From the NCBI GenBank assembly GCA_012317185.1, contig CP048838.1, forward strand, positions 2,232,001 to 2,296,000: a stretch of DNA of 64,000 nt, read 5' to 3'. Positions 32,750-40,148 of this stretch are shown piece by piece. The notes under the pieces were generated by a model that was given only the letters and a program-made list of their open reading frames with translations, was not told the DNA's origin and made no database searches. The stretch comes from [Clostridium] innocuum (lineage in GTDB: Bacteria > Bacillota_I > Bacilli_A > Erysipelotrichales > Erysipelotrichaceae). The translations under genes were made by a program, and so were the position numbers. Each line of letters begins with the position of its first letter. The stretch's first letter is position 1.

Positions 32750-32896
32750 ATGCTCAGTGTCCTGATGGGAATCATAGTGTTTGAAATACTATTTAGTTTC
32801 ATTGCAAAGAAAGATAAGAAACTGTTCCTGGCCTGTTCCGTATCTTTTTGGATAGGTATAGCATTTATCTTATCGCTTCAATTTTTTGAGCAATAA
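32750..32896 (+). CDS. Small hydrophobic protein, two membrane segments
   Basis: A 48-residue frame beginning MLSVLMGIIVFEILFSF, with a KKDKK turn and a second hydrophobic stretch (LACSVSFWIGIAFILSLQF). The layout is a helical hairpin with a positively charged loop. AAGGAAGG lies 8 nt before the ATG. It is not a family I know. Real translation is plausible from the signals but unproven. The rest of 32657-33325 shows no other gene. Confidence 0.45.
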   Translation: MLSVLMGIIVFEILFSFIAKKDKKLFLACSVSFWIGIAFILSLQFFEQ

Positions 32897-33325
32897 CTGA
32901 ATTCCAAAAGAAAAATACAATATAGAAAAAGCGATGGTTAAGATAAAAATCCAATTATCCTCTCCATCGTTTTTGTATATTATAACCTACGATAGCTCCT
33001 GCAACCGCTTCGTCAGTATTATGTCAATCATGCATCTACTGCTCACTTTTCTGATCTACTTTCCGTTATACATATCTACATGTGAGATAGTGAATCATCC
33101 TGAATGAAATAAGCAAATTTAGCCCTTATCCGCTAAGATTCCACCACCCTAGCCATTCTCACAGATTTTCTCTGTATCCCGATAGTTTCCAAAATTTTTT
33201 AAAGAGAAACCGAGAATGGATATCCATACGCATACTTGAAAAAGACATATTATGCTATTTGATAACAGCGTACGTATCTCAATAAAAGTGACCTGTTTGA
33301 AATCAGGATTTTGCCACTGTTTTAT

Positions 33326-33874
33326 TTATTTTTGTCTTATAAGCTGCAGAAATTCTTCCTTTAAAATCCGCATCATGATGAAATCGTGGTATTCATAATG
33401 GTAGTAATAGCCGTCTTCCTGAATTCCCTCTTTCTTAAATCCGTTTTTCTTGTAAAATCGTAAAGCATCTGTATTGAATCCCACAACACCGATGGCCAGC
33501 CTGTGAAAGCCGAGATCGCCAAAGGCATAATCCATCAGCAGGCGGATTGCCTCTGTGCCATAGCCTTTCCCCTGATGTGCCTCATGGGGAATGATAATCG
33601 TCAGATCACTTGTCCCCCAGGCAGGATACATCCGCAGCAGTCCGATTTCTCCAATTACTTCATGTTTCTCACAGGTAACGATCGCCAGCCATATACAGTC
33701 ATGTCCGCTGCGCTGCACACATTGTAAAGACTGTGCAGCCGTTGTCGGATACGGTGCGGCAATCTTCGCCCTTGTCAGCGCATCGTTGTACCAGACATCA
33801 AAAAAATCCGTATCCTCTTCTGTAAACGGGCGCAGATACACCCGTTCTCCCTTTAAAAATTGTATTTCCTTCAT
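33326..33874 (-). CDS. GNAT-family N-acetyltransferase (RimJ/RimL-like)
   Basis: A 182-residue acetyltransferase. The acetyl-CoA motif HQGKGYGTEAIRLLMDYAF is complete and followed by IGVVGFNTDALRFYKKNGF, typical of the RimJ/RimL and spermidine-acetyltransferase branch. N-terminal VYLRPFTEED matches Acetyltransf_3. Substrate cannot be told. The start at 33874 has a GGAG site; a 14-bp palindrome lies 27 bp upstream. Confidence 0.85.
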   Translation of the reverse strand: MKEIQFLKGERVYLRPFTEEDTDFFDVWYNDALTRAKIAAPYPTTAAQSLQCVQRSGHDCIWLAIVTCEKHEVIGEIGLLRMYPAWGTSDLTIIIPHEAHQGKGYGTEAIRLLMDYAFGDLGFHRLAIGVVGFNTDALRFYKKNGFKKEGIQEDGYYYHYEYHDFIMMRILKEEFLQLIRQK

Positions 33875-33900
33875 CGTATTCTCCATTTCTTTTCTTATGT

Positions 33901-33914
33901 TAACGCTAGCGTTA
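33901..33914. promoter_or_regulatory. 14-bp palindrome upstream of the GNAT gene
   Basis: TAACGCTAGCGTTA is a perfect palindrome placed 27-40 bp before the GNAT start. Its size and position suit an operator of a dimeric repressor, or it could be promoter-proximal chance symmetry. No regulator gene adjoins. Confidence 0.4.
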
Positions 33915-34111
33915 CTGTAACTATGCCTTCAGGCACTCTGCAGATTGATTTGCACTGCCTGATTCCTTTTCCCGTTGTTAGAATAAAGCCAGTGATTATG
34001 ATCATAAGCATAACAAACACCGGTATAGACATCACCGTGAAGCTTTTCTGCGCAGGCGTTTTCCTTTTCTTAACGATATCCTATTTCATCCGCAAACACA
34101 GCATACAATAA

Positions 34112-34144
34112 GAAAATGCAGCCGCGCGTATACGTGCAGCTGCA
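34112..34144 (-). terminator. Probable terminator after the glyoxalase-family gene
   Basis: TGCAGC and GCTGCA pair on the minus strand, followed by TTTTC. The T-run is short. Confidence 0.5.
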
Positions 34145-34160
34145 GTACTGGCGATTCACG

Positions 34161-34580
34161 TTACAGACGTTTACACATCGGATGTTCCTCTTGAAACTGT
34201 ACCAGATCCCAGAGGTTTCCATACAGGTCTTTAAATACGGCAACAGTGCCGTAATCCGCCTCTTTGGGTTCCCGTACAAAGTGAATGCCGTTTTTCTTCA
34301 TATCCCAATAGTCTCTTTTGAAATCATCCGTCGCAAGAAACAGGAAGACACGGCCACCTGCCTGATCACCGATAAAAGCCTCCTGTCGTGGTTTGGAAGC
34401 CTTTGCGAGCAGAATCGTCGTAGCGTTACCTCCCGGCGGTAACACAACAACCCAGCGCTTATCCTGCTGCGGCTGATAGGTATCCTCTACAAGGGTGAAA
34501 TGCAGCTTGTTCGTATAAAACTCGATGGCTTCATCATAATCACGTACGACAAGCGCAATGTGAACGATTGCCTGTTTTAC
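34161..34580 (-). CDS. Glyoxalase/bleomycin-resistance family protein, start codon uncertain
   Basis: A vicinal-oxygen-chelate fold protein of about 139 residues. It starts KQAIVHIALVVRDYDEAIEFYTNKL with a metal-ligand His and ends YGNLWDLVQF with a typical ligand region. A good ribosome site (AAAGGAG) lies 7 nt before the codon that should be Met, but that codon is GTA. No ATG, GTG or TTG occurs nearby in frame. The next possible start is GTG at 34631, inside topB, which would add 17 residues. Either a rare GUA start or an internal upstream start is used, or a mutation has weakened the gene. Substrate unknown. Confidence 0.75.
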   Translation of the reverse strand, partial: VKQAIVHIALVVRDYDEAIEFYTNKLHFTLVEDTYQPQQDKRWVVVLPPGGNATTILLAKASKPRQEAFIGDQAGGRVFLFLATDDFKRDYWDMKKNGIHFVREPKEADYGTVAVFKDLYGNLWDLVQFQEEHPMCKRL

Positions 34581-34584
34581 AGTC

Positions 34585-36765
34585 TCACTCCTTTGCTTTT
34601 TGTGCAGCTTCCCAGGCGATCTGGAAGGCACTCTTTTCCTGCTTTTTTTCAGCCTCCTGCTTTTTATTGAAATCCTGCAGCTCTGCACGTCCGGCAACAT
34701 TGCGCTTTTCCTTCAGCTGCTCGTTGAAGCGGTCGAATTTCTCACGAAAGCCGCACACACAGGTATACAGACGCTTTTCCTTTTCTCCGACTACATTCAG
34801 CTTCTTATGGCATTTCGGACAACGGGCATTGCTGGTGAACGAAAGATTCTGCTTGTATTTGCAGGAAGGACTGCTGCAGGCTAAGAGCTTTCCGCGCTTT
34901 CCGTTGATTTCCAGCAGGTTGCTGCCGCATTCAGGACATTTCTTCTGCGTCATATTGTCATGGCGGTAGCTTGCCTCACTGTTTTTCACCTTTTCAACTA
35001 GGTCACTGGCATAGCTGCGCATTTCCTTCATAAAGCTTTTATCCTTCAGCTTCCCCTTGCTGATTGCGGTAAGCTTTTCCTCCCAGGTTGCCGTCAACAG
35101 CGGAGAGCGTAGCTCCTCCGGTACCAGCGATACCAGCTGGATTCCCTTGCTTAGCGGATAGATGGAGTTTCCGCGTTTTTCAATATAGTTGGTTTTGAAC
35201 AGCTTTTCAATGATATCCGCACGTGTTGCCACGGTACCGATTCCATTCGCATCCTCTAATACAGCCTTCATACGGCTGTTGCTGATAAATTTCGATGGAT
35301 GCTCCATAGCCGATAACAGGGTTGCCTCCGTATAGCGTGCCGGTGCCTTGGTAAAATGCGAGGTGATGCGCACATCCCTAATTGGATATTGCTGTCCCTT
35401 CGCAAGAGAAGGCAGATTCTGATCATCATCCTGCTCTTCATCCTCATCAAAGCGTTCGTTTTTCTGATAGAGTGCGCGCCAGCCGTCACTGATCATAATC
35501 CTTCCGCTGGCATAAAAGTCCATATGCTCACACACCGCATGAATTCTGGTCTTCTCATATTCACTCGGTTTGCCCAGTACGGCCAGAAACCTGCGAACCA
35601 CCAGATCATAGATTTTCTTTTCATTTGGTGAAAGTCTGTTCAGCTCCACATATTCCTCGGTTGGGATAATGGCATGGTGGTCGGATACCTTTGTATCATC
35701 GACAAAGCGGCGGCTTACCTTATAGCCGTTTTTCAGCAAGTCACTTGCAAATGGCTCATACACATCAATACAAATCGCCTGCAGCCGTTCCTTCAGTGTC
35801 CCAACGATATCCTGACTCAGATAGCGGGAATCTGTACGGGGATAGGTCAGCAGCTTATGTGTTTCATATAAGCTCTGCATATAATTCAGTGTCTCCTTGG
35901 CACTGAAGCCGAAGCGCTGATTGGCATCCCTTTGCAGCTCGGTAAGATCATAGAGCTGCGGCGGTTGTTCCTTGTGACGCTTGCGCTCCACGTCCTGAAT
36001 CGTAATCTGCTTGTGCTTCAGCTGCTTCATGAGCGTCTCTGCCTGCTTACGGTCCATTATGGACGCATTGTTGTTCTTGCGATAATCCAGCACAAAGGCA
36101 CCGGCATCCACACGCAGTGTAAAATATTCCTTTGGTACGAATTTGCGGATTTCCGCTTCCCTGTCGACAATCATAGCCAGTGTCGGCGTCTGCACACGAC
36201 CGGCAGAAAGCTGTGCATTGAATTTACAGGTCAGCGCGCGGGTGGTGTTCAACCCGACGAGCCAGTCTGCCTCAGCCCGACATACCGCACTGCGGTACAG
36301 GGGTTCATATTCTCTGGCATCCTTCAGATGCGTAAAGCCCTCCTTGATCGCCTTATCTGTCTGTGACGAAATCCACAGACGCTTCATCGGCTTGCGTACC
36401 CCCGCCTTTTCAAGAATCCAGCGGGCCACCAGCTCCCCTTCTCTTCCGGCATCCGTAGCGATTACAATATCACGGATATCTCCGCGGTGCAGCAGGCTCT
36501 TTACCAGCTTGTATTGTCTTGCGGTCTGTGAGATCACCTTCAGCTGCATTTTGTCCGGCAGCATCGGAAGGTCCTGCATATCCCAGGTTTCCAGACGTTT
36601 ATCATAATCCTGCGGGTCTGCCAGCTCTACCAGATGTCCCAGTGCCCAGGAAACCACATACTTGTTTCCCTCCATATAACCGTCCTTTTTTATCGGACAG
36701 CCGAGAACTCTTCCCAGCTCTCTTCCTACACTCGGCTTTTCAGCCAGTACAAATGTTTTGCTCAT
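34585..36765 (-). CDS. topB: DNA topoisomerase III
   Basis: A 726-residue type IA topoisomerase. The N-terminal Toprim domain begins KTFVLAEKPSVGREL. The active-site Tyr lies in LLTYPRTDSRYL. Two Cys-rich zinc-ribbon-like segments (CPECGSN and CPKCHKK) sit near the C-terminus, ending in a Lys-rich tail. TopB helps decatenate and resolve recombination intermediates. The start overlaps the stop of the upstream MutS-like gene (ATGA), a coupled pair. GGAGGAAG precedes it. Confidence 0.95.
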   Translation of the reverse strand: MSKTFVLAEKPSVGRELGRVLGCPIKKDGYMEGNKYVVSWALGHLVELADPQDYDKRLETWDMQDLPMLPDKMQLKVISQTARQYKLVKSLLHRGDIRDIVIATDAGREGELVARWILEKAGVRKPMKRLWISSQTDKAIKEGFTHLKDAREYEPLYRSAVCRAEADWLVGLNTTRALTCKFNAQLSAGRVQTPTLAMIVDREAEIRKFVPKEYFTLRVDAGAFVLDYRKNNNASIMDRKQAETLMKQLKHKQITIQDVERKRHKEQPPQLYDLTELQRDANQRFGFSAKETLNYMQSLYETHKLLTYPRTDSRYLSQDIVGTLKERLQAICIDVYEPFASDLLKNGYKVSRRFVDDTKVSDHHAIIPTEEYVELNRLSPNEKKIYDLVVRRFLAVLGKPSEYEKTRIHAVCEHMDFYASGRIMISDGWRALYQKNERFDEDEEQDDDQNLPSLAKGQQYPIRDVRITSHFTKAPARYTEATLLSAMEHPSKFISNSRMKAVLEDANGIGTVATRADIIEKLFKTNYIEKRGNSIYPLSKGIQLVSLVPEELRSPLLTATWEEKLTAISKGKLKDKSFMKEMRSYASDLVEKVKNSEASYRHDNMTQKKCPECGSNLLEINGKRGKLLACSSPSCKYKQNLSFTSNARCPKCHKKLNVVGEKEKRLYTCVCGFREKFDRFNEQLKEKRNVAGRAELQDFNKKQEAEKKQEKSAFQIAWEAAQKAKE

Positions 36766-38552
36766 ACTTCCTCCTTGAATCCGGCCAGACGCATCAGCTC
36801 TCTGGCATTCGTTGTTGTGCATTTTCCTTCTTTCAGCCGATAATCAAAGCAGATTCGATCCTTCTCATAATATTCCGAGAAATGATAATTCACTGCCTGT
36901 ATGGCCGGGTCGCCGCTCAGCTCGCACAATTCAAAATCATGTGTGGAGATCAGGGTGATGATCCACGGCTGATGCAGATGACGGATGGCACTTGTTGCAC
37001 AGTAAATGCGATCCGCGCTGTTTGTACCCTTAAAAATCTCATCGATCAAAACCAGCATCGGCTCCTGCTTTCTGCTTGCCTCATTCATTTGCTGAATGCG
37101 CAGAATTTCCGCATAAAAGGTCGATATTCCTTCGCTTACATTATCATGCACACGCATCGAGGTAAACAGGTTCATGCTGCCTGCACAAAAGGAATCGGCA
37201 CAGACTCCGGCGCCTGCATGCATCAGCACAAGATTGATGCCCAGCGTTCGTAAAAAGGTGGTTTTTCCTGACATATTGGAGCCGGTTATGATATAGGTGC
37301 CGTTATCGATTGTTATAGAATTTGCAACAGCACTTCCTTCCTCCAGCAGCGGATGCACAATATTTACCGCATGCAGATAAGGAGGTTTGGGTGTACTGTC
37401 CGCAATACAGACTGCTTCCTTCGCCAGATTCAGCTGTGCAAGAGATAGGTAGCTTTCCAGCTCTCCGATATCCTGCAGCCAGATGCGCAGGGTTCTGCCA
37501 TAGCGCTGTCTCCAGTCCTGCAGAGCAATCACACATTGGAAATCAAGCAAACCAAAGGCGTTGACGAGGAAAAACAGGATACTGTTGGAGCGCAGCTGTA
37601 CCAGCATCAGTATGCGGCGCAGTTTTTTTATGGCGGCGCAAGCTTCCTCCACATCCGAACGAATCCTGCAAAGAGCATCACTTTGAAAGGCAGTCTCCTC
37701 AATCAGATGAAAGATTCGCTCATAATCTTCAATCAGATATGCCAGTGGTGCTACGCCGGACAGCTGTTGGGCATGCTTCATAAAAAACAAAAGCGAAAGA
37801 CACAGAGAAACGGTAGCCAGTATGAGAACGGGGCCATAGTGGATGATACCTGACAGAAAAAGAAGCAGTGTCATAAGTGTGAGTGCGGATACAAGAGCAC
37901 ACAGCATACGCACAATGCGTGGATATTGTACCTGTTCTTCTTCCATGTAGCTTAGGATATGTTCCATGGTTGAACGTTTTTTTCGCTGTCCATGACGCTC
38001 ATACAGCTTTAAAAGCTGTGTCAGGGTAAAGGTGAATGTCGTCTTTCGGGCGCATTCCTGTACGGCAGCACTGCGGCTTTGCATCGCTTTGCGGGACTGC
38101 TGCTGTGCACTGAGAAGCTCTGCCAGTCGTTCTCTTCCGTATACGGTTTTTGCCACACAGAGATACTGATACAGGCTCGCGTCCCCAAACAGATCCAGAT
38201 CATATGCCTGCGTATTCTCCTCATGCAGAAATTCAGAACCGGTATCCTGAAATGCTTTCCACCCATTGTTCTTGCGCCGCAGTACATCCTGCAGTACCTC
38301 CATCATAACCTCATGATCTTCTACCCTCTGTTTCAACGCCCTGTGCTTTGCGGCGATATATAGAAACAGTCCCAGTGAAAGCACACAGAGCGCATAAAAC
38401 AGCTGCTCATAATAATATCCGCGAAACAGGGCAAACAGAGCAATCAGAATCAGAACACCTCGCTGCATTGCATAGGAAGAGGAGCGCTGCTTTAAGCTTC
38501 TGCATACAGCCTGTGTTTCATCGATTTTCCTTTGTAAAGTATCAATCTGCAT
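36762..38552 (-). CDS. Membrane-associated MutS-like ATPase
   Basis: A 596-residue protein with a C-terminal MutS ATPase domain: Walker A GSNMSGKTT at 424-432, then a Walker B region MLVLIDEIFKGTNSADR and ISTHDFEL. Unlike MutS or MutS2 it has two pairs of membrane helices (about 31-47, 51-68, 217-235, 238-257) and lacks the mismatch-recognition domain. This is the MutS-like family of unknown role found in Firmicutes. It is translationally coupled to topB, suggesting a DNA-structure or recombination task at the membrane; that is inference. The Smr nuclease domain is absent. Confidence 0.88.
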   Translation of the reverse strand: MQIDTLQRKIDETQAVCRSLKQRSSSYAMQRGVLILIALFALFRGYYYEQLFYALCVLSLGLFLYIAAKHRALKQRVEDHEVMMEVLQDVLRRKNNGWKAFQDTGSEFLHEENTQAYDLDLFGDASLYQYLCVAKTVYGRERLAELLSAQQQSRKAMQSRSAAVQECARKTTFTFTLTQLLKLYERHGQRKKRSTMEHILSYMEEEQVQYPRIVRMLCALVSALTLMTLLLFLSGIIHYGPVLILATVSLCLSLLFFMKHAQQLSGVAPLAYLIEDYERIFHLIEETAFQSDALCRIRSDVEEACAAIKKLRRILMLVQLRSNSILFFLVNAFGLLDFQCVIALQDWRQRYGRTLRIWLQDIGELESYLSLAQLNLAKEAVCIADSTPKPPYLHAVNIVHPLLEEGSAVANSITIDNGTYIITGSNMSGKTTFLRTLGINLVLMHAGAGVCADSFCAGSMNLFTSMRVHDNVSEGISTFYAEILRIQQMNEASRKQEPMLVLIDEIFKGTNSADRIYCATSAIRHLHQPWIITLISTHDFELCELSGDPAIQAVNYHFSEYYEKDRICFDYRLKEGKCTTTNARELMRLAGFKEEV

Positions 38553-38673
38553 ATCTTCCCTCCTTACATGCTGTTCATTATACCATACCTTTTCGTGATT
38601 CCTGTGTGAGAAACCTAAATTTTCCAGATGAAAACTCTTTCAATTTCATGTATAATAAAAATGGTGATGTAAA

Positions 38674-39933
38674 ATGAAACTGGAAACACGTGTCCTGCAA
38701 AATCTTACACAGCAGCAGAAGCTATCCATTCGGCAGCAGCAGGATCTGAAAATACTGGAAATGAACAATCAGGAGCTGGAATCCTGGATTGAAGAGGAGC
38801 TGGAGAAAAATCCGCTGCTGGAATTTGATGATGCCTATGAAACCGGGGCCGCATCCCATTCCCAGCAGGATTTTGACCTGCTTTTGAATTTTGTGACAAA
38901 TGAGCAGACCCTTGCGGATGTACTGCAGGAGCAGATTGCCACATGCCTGCATCCGCTTCATAAGGAGCTTGCAGAGTTTATCATCAATTCACTGGATGGA
39001 AACGGCTATCTGCAGCTGAAGGATGAAGATATCCAGCGAATGCTTCCACAGTACAGCCTGGATGACATCGAGGATACGATCAATGAGATACAGACCTTTG
39101 AGCCGGCCGGAGTCTGTGCCAGAAGCCTTCAGGAATGCCTGCTGATTCAGCTGTGCTTTGAGGACATTCCCTACTCCCAGATTGCCATCATGATTGTAAA
39201 CTTCTATTTGAAGGAGGTTAGCGAGAACAAGCTTCCTGCGATAGCAGAGGCGCTGCAGATACCTCTGGAGGATGTGCTGCAGGCGATTTCCCTGATCCGC
39301 TCACTTGACCCAAAGCCGGGGGCACGCTATGCAACGAGCAGCGCCTATGTAAATCCGGACATGCAGATCGTTGTGGAGGAGAATGAAATCCACATACAGA
39401 TGTTTCGCAAAACCTATGGACTGCGCTTGCAAGCTCCTGTAAAGGATGCAGATGCGGACACAGCAAAATATCTGAGCCAGCAGCAAAAGCAGGCGGAGGC
39501 TCTGCTGAGCAGTATTGAAAAGCGCAATTCCACCATCGAGCGCATCATGGAGGTCATTGCCGTTGTCCAGCAGGATTTCTTTTTGCAGCATGGACAGCTG
39601 AAGCCCTTGAACATGAAGGATATCGCGGCTAAGCTGAGCCTGCACGAATCCACCATATCCCGTGCTGTATCCGGCAAATCCATCTTATTTGAACAGCAGA
39701 TCATTCCCCTGAAGTTTTTCTTTCCTGCCAGAGTGAATGAGGACACGAGTGCAAACGAGGTTCATCTGCGCCTGCGCTCGCTGATTGATCAGGAGGATAA
39801 AAAGAAGCCGTACAGTGACCAGAAGCTGTGTGATCTGTTGAAGGAGGATGGCCTGGAAATATCTCGGAGAACCATTGCCAAATACCGGGATCAGCTGAAA
39901 ATTCCTGCAGCATCAAAGCGCAAACAGTTCTGA
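38674..39933 (+). CDS. rpoN: RNA polymerase sigma-54 factor RpoN
   Basis: A 419-residue sigma-54. Region I is Gln-rich (QNLTQQQKLSIRQQQDL), which contacts activators. The core-binding region follows. The helix-turn-helix and the RpoN box SRRTIAKYRDQLKIP lie at the end. It needs AAA+ enhancer-binding activators to open promoters; none is encoded in the window. It stands alone between the divergent MutS-like gene and a terminator. Confidence 0.95.
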   Translation: MKLETRVLQNLTQQQKLSIRQQQDLKILEMNNQELESWIEEELEKNPLLEFDDAYETGAASHSQQDFDLLLNFVTNEQTLADVLQEQIATCLHPLHKELAEFIINSLDGNGYLQLKDEDIQRMLPQYSLDDIEDTINEIQTFEPAGVCARSLQECLLIQLCFEDIPYSQIAIMIVNFYLKEVSENKLPAIAEALQIPLEDVLQAISLIRSLDPKPGARYATSSAYVNPDMQIVVEENEIHIQMFRKTYGLRLQAPVKDADADTAKYLSQQQKQAEALLSSIEKRNSTIERIMEVIAVVQQDFFLQHGQLKPLNMKDIAAKLSLHESTISRAVSGKSILFEQQIIPLKFFFPARVNEDTSANEVHLRLRSLIDQEDKKKPYSDQKLCDLLKEDGLEISRRTIAKYRDQLKIPAASKRKQF

Positions 39934-39953
39934 TTACATAAAGAAACAGTGTG

Positions 39954-39990
39954 AAAAAGCAATCATCTGTATGAAAATGGTTGCTTTTTT
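39954..39990 (+). terminator. Terminator of rpoN
   Basis: AGCAATCAT and ATGGTTGCT pair around a 10-nt loop, followed by six T. Confidence 0.85.
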
Positions 39991-40111
39991 ATCTGCTTTT
40001 TCGCATACCAATGATGCTATGGTTCTTTATTGATACAAACATAAACCACATAATGACTTCAAACAGACAAGCCCTTTGAAAGGAAGCGTGTTGAAGCTTC
40101 TAAAAACAGAC

Positions 40112-40142
40112 AAAAGCCGAAGCATAGCGCCCCGGCTTTTTC
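40112..40142 (-). terminator. Terminator of parE-parC
   Basis: AAAGCCGG-type arm pairs with CGGCTTTT across a loop on the minus strand, 7 bp beyond the parC stop. Confidence 0.8.
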
Positions 40143-40148
40143 TATGAA

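Noticed and set aside
33860..34111. Plus-strand frame with a hydrophobic C-terminus overlapping the GNAT upstream region
   Set aside because: No ribosome site before any ATG, and it covers a palindrome and the divergent promoter region.
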